Below, one piece after another: positions 49,251 to 61,384 of a stretch of 64,000 nt of DNA. The notes beneath the pieces are model-generated. The model worked only from the letters and a program-made list of their open reading frames with translations. It had not been told where the DNA came from and made no database searches. The position numbers and the translations under genes were made by a program. Numbering within the stretch: the stretch's first letter is position 1; every line of letters starts with the position of its first letter. Source of the DNA: Puffinus mauretanicus (taxonomy: Eukaryota; Chordata; Aves; Procellariiformes; Procellariidae); the NCBI GenBank assembly GCA_023333565.1, contig JAJKFH010003680.1:2666001-2730000 (forward strand). The letters are read 5' to 3'.

Positions 49251-50889
49251 AGATCCTGAACCATTGTAGAAAATGAGATTCTGCTGCCTTTATCACTCAT
49301 TCACCTTTGAAAATGTTACTTTTCCGTTTCCAAGATTCCTTAAAGGATTCTGCATTATTAGGAACAGTGTTCACTCACATGTTCTCTGTTTTTCTCCTCC
49401 ACTTAATGTTGAGTAGACACATGGCAAACACTCAACTCAACTTTGGTGGCAGTACTTTCATTTTTAGATTGAAGTGGACCTTTCTGTAATGGAGAGGTTA
49501 AAAACTTTCTTATATAAATGGATCATTCTTCAAGGAAACCTCTTCTAGTTTCAAAAATAAATCCAGAGTAGAATGGTGAAAAAATTAATCTGCATCCTTG
49601 GGGCTCTGCTCAGCCACCTGACTCTACACATGGTCCTTTTCAGTTTTCCAGACAGCATGCACACCACAGATGCCTGCAATGTGTCCTCAGCCATCTAAGC
49701 TCTGTCTTAGGAGCTGATGCCATGTCCATCACTTCTGGTCTACCTATATGCTCTTTATAGTTAGATGGACAGAGAAGGGTTAAATGGATTTAAAGATTTA
49801 AATGGGACAAATTACGGACATTTAGCTATTGCAGAAAATAGTTTTAGTCATCATGCTGTCAAACAGCTTTTATTATTCATATGAGGGGAAATGAGAACAA
49901 TGCAAAGTGCATTTGTGTGCTCCGAATAAGGGCACTGGTTCTTGGCCTTGGCAGCTCTCGTGTCTCTCATGCAGCCTCCATCTCCCAACATGGAAAAGCA
50001 ACTAATGAAGCAGCAAGGGGTTCAAGGCAGCATGTAGTGCTCTGGTGCTGAATCAAAGCCCTGCTGCTCATTTCCCTTTCCCCTCTTCACGGGTGGAATT
50101 CAGAACCGTTGGTGATTAACTCTGGGTTAAGCCAAAAACAGGAGCAAGAAAAACAAGGGCAGCCAAGGAGAAGAGCTGGCGTTCATCCCCCTGCTGTGTT
50201 TATTTGGTGATGTTAGATTTCCTGCTCTCTCTGAAGTGCATCTGTAAGTCAGGATGCTAGAGGACCAGAAGGAACTGAAGTTTGCTAAAGAAAGGACCAG
50301 GTACCTGCAATGAATCACAGCAATTAGAGCTGGCGTCTGTTCTTAGAGAGCTCAGCATTTGACCACAAGCATTATTTTCTTAAGCTTACGAATTCCTAAT
50401 TTTTCCTGAAATACAAGAGACACTCCTAATTCAAAAGCACTGAGGAAGAGGAGGTACTCACACATGCATAGACAGACAGGCAGGTGGCAGGTTCCTCTGA
50501 TGTTCTCCACATGTGTCACCTGCTCTTTTTGAAGCATGCAATCCTTGAGATTGCCCCACAAAGTTCCCAGCTGGGGTCCAAACTGACCCCAGTTCCAGAT
50601 CCTATAGGAAACATCCAAACATCAGTCAAACCAACTTTGGCCGCTCTTCTGCTGACTGTGTGGGCTTTCCCTCCGAGTCCAGGAGCTGATTGCTTTCAGA
50701 TACACCCTCCACTCTGTGTGAGTGAAGGGAGAGGGAGAAGGAGGGATAGGGAATGCTATAGGGAGATTCCTTAAAGCAAGTTTGTGTGAGGAGGTTGTTT
50801 CTTACTGTGATATTGCCTAGGGAGGTTATAGTTGCTTTGAAACTTCATAGAAACAGTATTTTCCGTGCATTTTCTCCATTGCTGAGCAG

Positions 50890-50946
50890 AGGAGAAACCT
50901 GAACCACATGCTGCAGAGATTCAACACACTGGCTAGAGAGTTTCAG
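50890..50946 (+). other. Candidate 57-bp in-frame exon (unsupported)
   Basis: It is bounded by ttttctccattgctgagcag on the left and CAG|GTGAGA on the right, both close to splice consensus. It is 57 bp, an exact 19 codons, and one frame reads RRNLNHMLQRFNTLAREFQ without a stop, an amphipathic, coding-like composition. I do not recognise a protein. Chance is a serious alternative for so short a stretch, and neither neighbouring exon is visible. Confidence 0.2.
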
Positions 50947-51280
50947 GTGAGATTGTCTACCGCATGGTTATAAGATGTTATGTCTTGTCTTTATTGAGGG
51001 TTTCATGTTGTCTTACAGCACATCCTTACAAGCAAGCCAGGGAAACGTGATATAGATTTGCACTAGCAGACCATTTTGCTGTCATTATATACCAAAGGCT
51101 GGCTATCAAAATGACAGCATTTGCAAAGCAGTGGTTGCCAGGGCTCGGTTCAGCATTTTCATGTGTCCTCAGTAAAGGAAGAGAACGTGCAAACCTGAAG
51201 ATGACATGAAGTTGGAAGGGGACTGAAAATCTGTTGCAAGATTAAGTCAAAATCCAAAATGCTCAAGAAATGCTTTGGGG

Positions 51281-51319
51281 AAAAAAAAAAAAACAACAAA
51301 CCAACCAAAAACAACAAAA
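51281..51319. repeat. A-rich low-complexity tract
   Basis: A 13-base A run is followed by interrupted AAC and CCAA units. Confidence 0.8.
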
Positions 51320-51529
51320 TACACCCTGAATGCTGTTCTACAGGGGAAAGTGCCTCCAGAGGGAGATTTGTCTTTAGACACCTCTCCTGGGTGAGATTAA
51401 CTGTCATCTCGAGATGCCTTTATCTCCCAGGTAACTGGGGGGACCCAAAGAGTGACTGACTCAGTGTTACATCTCACAAATGGGTGTCTAGGTGGGAATC
51501 CTGCTCATACTCCAGAGTAAACAGCTTCA

Positions 51530-51985
51530 GTAATGTTGAAAAGGCTCTGGAGGCTGCAGTAGATCACAAACTTAGCGTGAGGTACCAGTGTCAGGCAGCT
51601 ATGGTAAAGGCAAATGTCCTATTTGTACCGTCATAAATGGAAATAGAGCTGAAAGGACGCGCAGAGCCCTGCAGGGCCCTGGCAATGTCTCAAGGAGGGG
51701 TCCTGGGCCCATGAGGCCATGACACTTCAGAAGAGCTGTGGACCAGTTGGAGATCATCCACAAGGAGCAACAGAAGTAGGAAGATGTCTGGAAGACGTGA
51801 ACTGTGTGGAAAGACTGTGCAATTTGGGCTGGTAATAAAGATAAGACTAAGGGAAAATTTCCATGGGTGAAAAAGTGGCATATTGGAATATTTTGCCTGG
51901 GAAGGTGGTGAAAATTTCTTTGTGGAGGGTATTTAAAAGGGACAGAGACACAAATATAGTTGATCTGCCTTGAGCAGGGAGTGCC
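51530..51985 (+). mobile_element. Old CR1 LINE fragment, longest copy in the window
   Basis: Successive pieces keep CR1 order. First come gtagatcacaaacttagcgt and cagctatggtaaaggcaaat ('gatcacaaactgaatatgag...gctgtgaaaaaggctaatgc'), then ttggagatcatccacaagga ('ttggagaaggtgcagagaag'), gataagactaaggg, gcctgggaaggtggtgaaaa and gggtatttaaaagggacag ('gcctagggaggttgtggaatctcc...tttttaaaaacaggttaga'). This spans the ORF2 end and the 3' region. The copy has many indels and no open frame. Confidence 0.65.
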
Positions 51986-52726
51986 AGCTCCATTCCTTTG
52001 TGAATCAATGGTTTTACGGTTTCTTTTACTGAAAAAGGATATTCTTTATATAAAAGAGCTGAAGGAAGGAGGTAGCCCACATGCACAGGCAAAGCATCCA
52101 TTTCCTCAGAGAAATCTTTCTCTGGGGAGCCAAGACACAAAAAGGAAGGATAAGAAATTTTTGCAAAAGCCAAGGCAGGGGAAAAAAAGGATTTTGCCCA
52201 AAGTCAGCTGCACAGTCTGAGAGAGAGGAGGTAACTGAAAGCAGACCATGCGAAGGGAGTGAAGGACTGCCTTTAAATTAATTGGAGACTGAAGATCACT
52301 GTGAATATTCTGAGCCTCTTCTAATTTACTGCCTCTGTTTATAAACATTTTGCAAGGAGTAGTGGCTGCTTAATAAAAAGTGTTAAAATAATCAAAGCAA
52401 GCTGCTGAAGAGAACTGAATTATCAATGTCAGATGAGGCAGGCAATAGGAGTGTCCATAAATGCTTGCAATTCCTCAGGACCCTCATAGCTGTTTCAGGA
52501 ACATCTGAAAAGCCCAAAAATTTTCAAGAGAAGAGAAATCCAGAAAGCTAAAAGCCCTTTGTGACAAAGGTGGACTTTTGCGACTTGTTTCCTGGTTTTA
52601 ATCCTGAAGAGGGAAATGGTTATATCATCTGCTTCAAACCTGCTTGTGGTAACTGCCCTGCGGCATCTTAGCGAGGTAATTAATTTCAGGAGGAATTACC
52701 CAACCCTTAATTTTTCTGAGTAATTA
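51986..52726. other. Anonymous non-coding DNA
   Basis: No gene or further repeat is recognised. A minus-strand frame at 51847-52173 is a shadow of the CR1 copy and its flank. Confidence 0.5.
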
Positions 52727-53095
52727 TCAGCTCAGGTACCAGCCAGGAATCGGAACGTTTTTTGCTCCGATGATGGCTGGGTACAAGTAGCTGCAGACTC
52801 CTCTGCGATGCTGCAATTTACCAGGAAGTCTCCTGCGGTATCTGTCTTGAGATGCCTTCACCTGATGAGCGTGCCCAGATAGCAATCGCAACCTCTCCCA
52901 TGTATTTAAACGGGCAGTTTTGATGAATGCTGCGAGTTTTGCTCTCTCTCTCAGCTTTTGGGGAAGTAGCGCAAAGGGCTTGGGCTGCAGAACGAGTTCA
53001 GCCTTCCTCCTCACCAGGCACAGCCAGCAGAAGCAAAGTTGCAAGTGGCAGAGAGGATTCATGGGATCTGCACTACGGTTTGTTTCTCTGTGCAG
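52727..53095. promoter_or_regulatory. CpG-enriched segment with TATA-like motif
   Basis: About 12 CpGs lie in 370 bp of otherwise CpG-poor DNA. TATTTAAA occurs at 52903-52910. Downstream, a CT-rich run ending in CAG at 52953 looks like a splice acceptor, and TGTGCAG|GTAGTG at 53096 looks like a donor. Overlapping frames of 111 (-) and 97 (+) codons have no domain content. It may be a regulatory element or the start of a non-coding transcript. Confidence 0.3.
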
Positions 53096-53118
53096 GTAGT
53101 GCTGACAGTTGTTGCCGT

Positions 53119-53280
53119 TTTTCTGTGCCTCAGTTTCTCCACCTGTATATGCATAAACTTATTGTTCTTTGCAATACTGTTTTCTTAATCCATAAGGGTG
53201 TTCCTACCCCTCAGTGTTAGAGAATTAAATTGCTGGTCTAGGTGTCTTGTCACTTGAGTACTTGAAGATGGGTGGTGAAA
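53119..53280 (+). mobile_element. Ancient tRNA-derived SINE (MIR-like) 3' part
   Basis: ttctgtgcctcagtttctcc at 53121-53140 is close to the diagnostic 'tctgtgcctcagtttcccc' of MIR-like SINEs, followed by acctgtat. Further on, cttgagtacttgaagatggg fits the 'gtgctttgagatctatgga' end. No head is seen. Confidence 0.5.
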
Positions 53281-56200
53281 TCTCTGGCCTTCCCCAGTAG
53301 ATAGAGTGCTTTGATACCACCAGTGAGCAGTAGAGAGACCCCTTTTATTGCCATAGCCCAGATCAGCTCCTCACTTCTGGTCCCTGCAGGAAAAAGACCG
53401 GGCACTCAGCATTCAGCACTGCTGGCGTCCTCTCTCTTTGCTGAGCTCCAGCTCTTTCTGCATGAACCTCCATGACCCCAACTCACACCGGTCCCTCTGT
53501 GCCTCAGTCCTTTCCACCCCACTCCAGACAGAGGAGGCTCCCTGGATGCTGCTGGCAAAGGGACCTGGAGCCTTCTGCCCCTCCTCTCCTTGACTGATGG
53601 TTGATGCATGAGGTACTTTTACCCCGCACAGCCAAGCACCAGCATACCCTTTTCCAGTGTCCCCAGCCAGTGTTGGCCAGGTCCTACCTGGAAGTCCCTG
53701 AGATGTGTTTGCTGTTAGCACATCTCAGCAACCACTCACCAGCTGGTTTTATATTCATGCACTAACTAATAAAGTGGGTGACTAGACTGTTGGTTCTTCA
53801 GGGCAGGGTCATGTTTCTAGTTGGGTTTTAAGGCGCTGTGTTTAGTTACAATGCTCTATAAAGGATTTGCTGTGCTAAGGGACAGTGTTTGTGAGACTAG
53901 ATGAAGGTGACAAAGTGTTTCCTTATAATAGCATTAGGCACTCCCTGCCATCACTTGCCTGCTCTGCTGGAGCTGTGTTTGGCCCCATCCCCAAGGTGAA
54001 TGTTCAGGGTAAATCCCTGCGGTTATTTCTGAAGTATGAGTGGGAAATGGGATCACCTGCAGGGAAAGGGGGCTGCAAAGCCAGCCCTTAACCAGGCTGC
54101 TGCATTGTGCATCTCCTTCCCAGAAGGGCAGCTCCACTCCCCTGCTGCACAGGCTGGGCCAGCAGATGCCAAGAAAAATCCCTGAGTATTACAGGTTTTG
54201 TTAAATATTGACATCCAGTTTACAATGGATGGGTGGAAACACCTGGGTGATGGAGGAGAGAGGAAAATTACATGCTGACTACTGTACCACGCAGGTACAA
54301 GGGGGCAGGCAGCGTGTGGGTGCAGTGGCCAGGAAGAACATCTCTGAACTGAGTGACCCAATGTTTGCAAAGCAATTCTTGCTGGATGCAGCTGAATATT
54401 GACTCAGCCAAACTGCAATGAAGTGCAGTGAACTCAGAACTGCAGCGAACAGCTTGGTCACTCCAGGAATAACCCTGAACACAGCCAGGAGGCTGCAGCA
54501 GTGGTCTGAGACCTTCATTTTGCACATGGACTAGCAAAGCTAATGATCAATCCTCTAGTTCTACAGGAAAATATGGCCCTGTCTTAAATGACAGCAATGT
54601 GAATGGAAAATGAGCTGCTCTCTGTCAGTCTGGGAGATGATATTTTTACATTTTGCAGTTCCTCACTGAGCAGGCAGGTGTGGTAGTCTCCTGTAGATGT
54701 GATGTTAGTGATGGGCAGACAGAAGAGAAATAGTAGCCTGATAAAAATCACTTGGGAATAGAGTGGAGTTAATACATGCATTAAGCAACAAGGTTTAGGG
54801 ATATAGCTTATCTGCATATGCTTGTTTCTGGAACTGGCATGAACACAGTGTGGCTGAGCGATGTTTTTGTACAAGACTTGACTTCTGATTACTTTTTAGC
54901 CCTACATGGCCTGACTGAGGATGCCAGAAGTCTTGTCATGAGCTTAATATTCCTGGAGGCCAGTCTGAACCCAAGCTTTAAGAACACTAGATATTTTTAC
55001 ATGTGGATGCCAAGCATGTCAAGGTGCTTTTTTGGAGTCTGAGGGCAGGTTAAACTTCTCATTTAGGTACAAACAGTGCTATCACCAGCTGCCAGTTACA
55101 TGACTGACTTCTGCAGAAAGCAACATGGGCCTTGTTTGCTTTCCTTGGCTCTCATTCAAAGATGATGGAAAGATGATGGAGAAGCTTGAAACAAAGCCCA
55201 CTGAAGAAGAGGTTGTGTTGGAGAAGGCATTCCTTTAATTACCAGTAATTCCAGGGGCCTCCGTGGTCTCCACATACCCTGTGCTGTCTGCTTGCGAGAA
55301 AAGCTTTCCAAATCTTCCCATGCTACAAGATGGTCTCCTGCAGTTTGGCAGAGCACTCCTGCATACTTCAAAAATATTGTGGACTCTGCTACTGGAGAAA
55401 AACATCTGTGGATCTAAATCTGCCTAAACACGAGGGGTGGCTTCATCATACCTGCCTTGGAGATATAGAGAATAGTTGCCTGTGTTTGAACAGATGTCTC
55501 ACACCCTGGGAGCAGACTGACGTTCAGGTAACACTAAGTGATCTGTAGCGGTCATGAAGCTGGTATATGGAGAGTAATCCTTACGTCTGAGTCTCATTGT
55601 AAGGCAGCATCCTCAGCCTACTTGTTACCTGTGCGTGATGCCACTCAGATGCAGACAGCAAACTCTCTGAGGTGCAGAGCCCTGTTTCACAGGGAATTTG
55701 AATCATCTTTCCGGGTGGAAACAGGCAGCCAGTTCTAAGCCTATGCATTTACATAAGAATAACAATTGTAATGGCAGCTGCACCAAAAGCAGGAGTGACA
55801 CCTGAACTCCTAGCAATAACAGCATAAATTGCTGCAGTTTTCTGGGAAGCCAAGTGAAGCCAGGACGCATGGGGCCAAAATTTTTTCCTTCTTTTTTCTT
55901 TTAACTAGGGAGATTGTGAGAAAGAATTCTGACATTTTCACAATAAAAAGCATATTTCCCCCCCAAAAAATGTTGATTTGGTTTTGCTTTTTTTTTCTAA
56001 TATATTTTGGTGTCAAGGTTTGTCCTCCCTTGTGGACAAATCCTGCCAAGCTGACAGAGAGTGCTCCAGGAATGCTTCACCACAGAAAAGTTCACTTATC
56101 TAAAGGTCTGCACACATCAGCTGTTCAGATTTAATTAACAACTGCAGGTCTCAGTTTACCTGGAGCTTCAGTGAATCAGGGCAAGGACTATGGAGCCCCA

Positions 56201-56540
56201 CAGCACCAGTTATCCAGGTTGCATGATGAAACAGTTCTCTGGTGGGTGGGTGGGACAGCGACTGGGGAGTTCCTGTGATTTTGACAGTTTAGTGCAGTGG
56301 CTTATTTGACCTTACACTGATGGGGGCCAGCCTGCCCTCTGAGCATCCCTTTCCTCTCCACACATCCCAGCCCATGGCTTGTCACGAGCACTACAAGAGA
56401 TGTTTTGCTACCTACTGGAAGAAATACATGTGCTGTGCCAATAAGCAGGACCCAGGGCTGGCTGAGCACCTAAGAACCTGCCAATTTCCTCTCTGCAGCA
56501 CCCTTGACACCAATTTGAAGCATTGTATTCTGCCTAGAGA
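53281..56540. other. Anonymous non-coding DNA
   Basis: No gene is recognised. A possible G-quadruplex lies at 56244-56267. A minus-strand frame of 105 codons (54053-54370) and a plus-strand frame of 101 codons (55829-56134) show no family features. Confidence 0.55.
56244..56267 (+). other. Potential G-quadruplex motif
   Basis: GGGTGGGTGGG is followed by a 9-base spacer and GGGG, making four G-tracts with loops of 1, 1 and 9. A GG precedes the first tract. Folding is plausible, but function is unknown. Confidence 0.5.
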
Positions 56541-56745
56541 TTCATAGATTGTAAAGGAGGAGTTGATGTGGCATCTTATCTGTCTTCCTGAGTAATAAAG
56601 ACCTCAAGATTGTAGGGAATTCATTCCTGAGTGAGGCAGAGACGACGTTGAAAAAAAAGTCATCTTGATTTAAAAAATGCCAGTGATGGAGAATCCAGAA
56701 ATCCACACCTTTTGCAAGCTACCCCAACGAGCAGTTTCACTCCTG
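56541..56745 (-). mobile_element. Old CR1 LINE 3' end
   Basis: Read left to right: gattcatagattgtaaagga, then tcttgatttaaaaaatgcca, gtgatggagaatccag and ttttgcaagctaccccaacg. This is the reverse strand of the old CR1 3' region: 'gattcatagattttaaggcc...gatttaaaaattgccagtgatggagaatccacc...ttggcaagctgttccaatgg'. The order is fully kept and the tail points left. Confidence 0.75.
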
Positions 56746-57445
56746 GTGCTCAGTCCATCCCTTCTCGCTCATGTGAAGCTGTGTGGTATTACCCTCCACT
56801 TTCATTCCACCTTCACTGGCAATTGAAGACATCTGGTACTTCTGCTGTACATATTCCAAGAGATCACGTCTTGGAATCAAGATCACCCAAGACCCTCCTG
56901 TCTATTCAGTCACCCTGTGGGGGGCTCTTCTCTGAGCCCTTGCTGGGATGCTCTCAGTCTCCTTGAACCACCATCAGCAGAAACAAAGCAGCAGTCACAA
57001 CTGCTGGGTTGTTGTAACCTCTTTGCCTCTGCTTAATACTCCTGTGCTGAGATGCTGCCCATCGTGACAGGGTAGCCCTCTAACACAGCATTGCCGTTGC
57101 TAGCAATGGGACCTAAGTTTTGTACTGAGTCTGCAGGACCTCAGGGCTGAGGCTGGTCAGGATTGCTCCATCTGAACTTTACCTGACCCTTTTGGACCTT
57201 TATTTCACCATGTTTTGCTGTGACATCGGTTTAGCTAATTAACTGGGTGTCTATGGCTACTGGTTTTTATTTTTGTTGCCTTTGTGTGCCACAATCAGAT
57301 ATTTTTTATAGATGGCATTAACAAGTATTTATTCTAGGCATAGTGAGATGTTTATCGTTCTCAGACAGTGAGTTAAAGCAGAGAAATACAAGCCAGGTAT
57401 GACAGCAGAGGACCTGAGAAGTGGAGGCACAGGATGCAGCGTAGA

Positions 57446-57490
57446 GGTGGGGTAGTAAGGCATGGGATGATAAGACATGGGGTGGTAAGA
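57446..57490. repeat. Three imperfect 15-bp tandem units
   Basis: catgggatgataaga (57461-57475) is followed by catggggtggtaaga and preceded by ggtggggtagtaagg, giving a regular 15-bp period. Confidence 0.75.
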
Positions 57491-57686
57491 GGTGGGCACA
57501 GGCTGTCACGGGAGACCCCACAGCTATGAGCAGCTCACCAATGGTCAGTTAAAAAAATGCAGATCTGCAGTTGGAGAAAACTGGTTTTAAGGGTAACAAA
57601 GAGAACAAGGAGGTAGCATCTAACATATGTGAAGGACACTATATACATTGAATTGGGGTGTAAACAAATGTTACATGTTAGCTTAG

Positions 57687-57710
57687 TAGCTAACACATAA
57701 GTGTTAGCTA
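57687..57710. repeat. Perfect hairpin with 10-bp arms
   Basis: TAGCTAACAC, a 4-base ATAA loop, then GTGTTAGCTA. The stem could extend by about four further pairs if G-U wobble is allowed. Related TTAGC/GCTAA words recur just outside the arms. Confidence 0.85.
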
Positions 57711-58344
57711 TTAGCATGTCAGTGAACATATAAAAGTTTCTCCAAGTGGATCCTGGAGAGAAAAAGAAGAAAACAGCAACATGAACTTCAAATTCCTCCT
57801 AAAAGAGGACTCTGGAGGCTGAAGACTATGGTGTTATCCTCTCCAGTGTCTGAGGCTACTAACTTTAAGACCCAGAGGATCAATGGAAGGAGGTGCATGA
57901 CTCCAAGAGAAAGGACAGAAACTAAGAAATGTGTGTGTTGCAATTTTAATTCCATTACTACTATTAGAGTGACTTTTTCTGTAAGTAAGTACTCTAACTG
58001 CATTATTATACTTTCTACAATAGTTAGATCTAGACTAATGATGATTCTTCAGTTCACAGAGCTTGAGAAAGATGCTCCCCCATATGCACTCAGTGCTGGA
58101 CATCAGAGAAGCCTTGCTGCCACCCCAGAAGGAAAGCAGGAAGCTGGTGAGCAGATGACCACCTACATTCAGAGGGCTCTGGAGGCATTGGTCCCACTCC
58201 CATCACTGCTCTGCATTGGCAGTGTTTGAAGGCCATTCATTTTTCCTTTGTCCAGACCTGGGAATGCAAAAGCACAGAGCTGTCGAGCCTTATTGTATGG
58301 AAGTGGACTGGAGCATGCCTGAAGGACTTGACATCTATTTACGC

Positions 58345-58405
58345 CAACTTGGAAAGCACCGGCAGTGCTTCTGTCTCCATTTTTCCTCCATCAAATAGGG
58401 AAATT
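58345..58405 (+). mobile_element. Possible MIR-like SINE fragment
   Basis: aacttggaaagcacc followed by ctgtctccatttttcctcca and tcaaatagggaaattg parallels 'gaccttgggcaagtcac...ctgtgcctcagttttcctcatctgtaaaataggg'. It is short and diverged. Confidence 0.4.
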
Positions 58406-61384
58406 GCTTCCCTGCTAAACATGAGTGACATAGAACAAATGTCCTCGTGTTTATGCAGTGCTGAATTATTACAATGATAGGAATGTTAAATTATTCTGGG
58501 CCAAGTCTTTGCCTAGAGGCAAAGTGGGGCCAAGTAACCCTAATACCAGTTTGTGCCACAGTTTGGAAGCACTTCTTAAAACACTAAAGCAAAATACTAC
58601 TGAATGTTCAGTGCAGATTATTCTTTTTAATAAAAGACTTGCTTGAGGTATGACAAAGCTTTTGTAAAAGTTGTTTCTCACTTTTGCAGGGTTACAGAGC
58701 TGTCTGGAAGGGTTTGAACATTAAATTTTCAATCAAGGAAAACTGAAGCAGAGAGAATTGGGGAAGGAGGTGGTGGGGGAAACATGATTATTTGCCCTAT
58801 TTCTAGATCAGTGCTGCCAAATTCCTAGGGTGTTATGTAATTCGAATGCTATCCGAGTGCTCTAATCATGACAGCACGTGCTTTCTTGCCATACCTCAGG
58901 CAGTATTGCAAGTTTTTATTCATTCGTAACATATTTAAAATCTGTAACCTACAAGTTTTGTTGAGAAATGTGGGGGGGCGGAAGGAGGGAGAAAGTTTGG
59001 GATTTTTTTTTGTTGTTGCCGTTTCCAGGTGAGCTTTCTCCCTTTCCAACTCCCTTCTAACTTTCCTGGATGCTTCTGCTTGGTTGCAGCACAGGTGCTC
59101 TGCGGCTTTGCTGCTGGCTAAACCTGTGGTTTGTGGTGTGCCAGTGTTCAGTAGGACGCATGTTTCTGGGGGTTTTTTTGGACATGAAGAGTGCTCCTGA
59201 GATACCATCCCTGCCTCAAGATCTTGCAGATATTTTTATAGATAGTGCAGTTTATTCCTTGCTTGAGTCATCCACACAGAAAAATATATATGCAAACAAT
59301 ATCCTCTCAGCCCTTCCCATTTTTCCTGGTAACATCAGGTCCCTGATGCAGTGAAGTTCCCATTTGACAATTAGTGGGAATAATAGAGATAAGCATCATC
59401 AAGGAATATGAAGTAACCCAACCAGATTTCTCAGTGTTCAGATCTCAGGACCTTGCACTGCAGATTTTGAAATCCCCTTTTTCAAGGTTACTTTCACGCT
59501 GTTTAATAAGCTCTTATCTTGTAAACTATAATAAGGTTTCAGGCCTTAATCCGGTGAGATTATGTTGGGGGGAGGATTTCTTCAGCATTTTAGTACCCCA
59601 GGGACAGAACATCCAGGGCCAAACCCAGAGATATAATGAAGTGATGAAAACTGAACCGTAGTGCAGAATAGACTGAATCCACTTGCTTGTGGTTAGCCTG
59701 GCCTCCCACGACCTGCAGCCCAGCTGGAGTCGAACACTGTTCATCCTGGCCCTGCTCCGACACGCGCTCCTGGAGGAGAGAGCACCGTCCCCATATCACA
59801 CGTTGGAGGACATCAAAAGTCAGACCTGCAATGCACTTTCTCAACATTTTCCCTAAGCCGTGCAGAGGGGAAAGCAGTTTCCCCAAGCAGTGGTTTTAAA
59901 AAAAAAAAAATCCCAATTCTACTTCAGAAAACAGGGTTTTCAGAGGAAGACTTTTTTTAAAAAGAGAGAAATTGCATTATATTAGCTGTCTGAAACCTTT
60001 GCATGAGCAGCCTGCATTCACTAAGGCATCTCAGCTCTGGGGATGGGATTTTTGACCAGAGAAAGCATAGCTGAAAAACAGGAATCAGCCCCACGCTGTG
60101 ATCGCTTCCCTGGAATTTGACAAATCCGGGTGTTATTCCCAATTTAATGCCAGGAAGGGGGTTGAGCCTTTGTCCTCCAAATCAGCAAAAGTGCCTGGCA
60201 AGAAAACAGTTCCCCATTTATGGGAATAGTTGAGAAGGATGATCTATGGGTGGAAAATGTTTTCCTGTGAAGTCTGAGTTGAAATTGAGATATTTTCAGT
60301 GTGAAAATCTCCATAGCTACTCAGAGCTTCTCTCCAAGGCATCTAACATAGCTTTTCTCTCTTCAGCTCTTCTCTTTTTCCCTGGTCCCTGCTCTCCCAG
60401 AAGCTGCCTCTGGCTGGTTTTGTTGCTCCTGGTGATGGGAATAGACTCACCAAATCTACACATGGAGCCACTGCTCATGCAGGGGTTAAGTTCCCAGAAT
60501 CATTTCAGAACTAGGATTTCCACGATTCATTTTCCTAATTCAGGGAACATTTTAAGACCTTCCAAAAGTGCCACACAAGCTGCATAAGCACCAATTATTG
60601 CTTACTCTGTGAAGTTCATCTGAGGTTGGAGAAAGCAGCAATTTAAACCCGTGAAGCACCAGGTAAAAAGTAGAAACCTGGTGCATCCTAGTGAAACTGG
60701 GATGAGCGAAAGGCATTGCAACAGGTAGAGAAAAGACCTGGGCTTTCAAAGCACGCAACAGCAATTTCATTCCCAGTTGAGCTCAGCTCCCGTTTTAGAT
60801 GTTGGCATAAGGACCCAGCATCTAATGCATGCCTGGTGATGCTGATGATTACACTATTAGAAATAAACACTTCCTCCCTCTTTAGACTGTAACGGCCTGG
60901 TTTCCCTTTTGTACTACACTGTAAAACACCTAGCATGGTCGGACTTAAAACTAATGGGACCTTAAACTATGAGCAATAAATCTTAGTGAGAGCAAACCAG
61001 CATGGCTGTTGCAAGCCAGGCAGGCTGTGCACACAAGACCTTTCTTTGGGCAACGCATTTTTCCCCAAAAGTGAGATGGAAAACCTTCACCCTCATCAGA
61101 AATGTCAGATGCTTTCTGCTCAGATCTGTGGCCACCCCCTCCTATGCAGCCAGCCCTAGGGGTAGATCTTTGAAACCCCACTACTATTGCTCTCCCCAAG
61201 TGATTCCTGAAAGCTCCGTAGTTATCAGAGAGCAGGGGGGGCTGGAAATACAACCTCCTTTGTTTAGTCTCAGTGAATGCGTGGCAGGAAAACATCGCCA
61301 TCCTGTTTTCCAGGCGCTAGCACGCAAATAAGAATGGAGGAAAAATACAGCAGCCTCTCTGACAGGCTGTGATTAATTCTCATT
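58406..61384. other. Anonymous non-coding DNA
   Basis: No gene is recognised. Noted contents are a G7 run near 58973, a T9 run at 59003-59011 and an A13 run at 59898-59910. Frames reach 119 codons (58849-59208, -) without recognisable content. Confidence 0.55.
59898..59910. repeat. Poly-A tract (13)
   Basis: A short homopolymer. No processed-pseudogene body is recognisable upstream, so it is not treated as a retrocopy tail. Confidence 0.8.

Larger units (their letters stand above)
49251..51529. other. Anonymous non-coding DNA
   Basis: It contains one candidate mini-exon at 50890-50946 and an A-rich (AACAAA)-like tract at 51281-51319. Nothing else can be named. Confidence 0.55.
56746..58344. 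other. Anonymous non-coding DNA with small repeats
   Basis: It holds a 15-bp tandem repeat at 57446-57490 and a perfect 10-bp hairpin at 57687-57710. A plus-strand frame of 133 codons (57828-58229) has no recognisable content. Confidence 0.55.
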
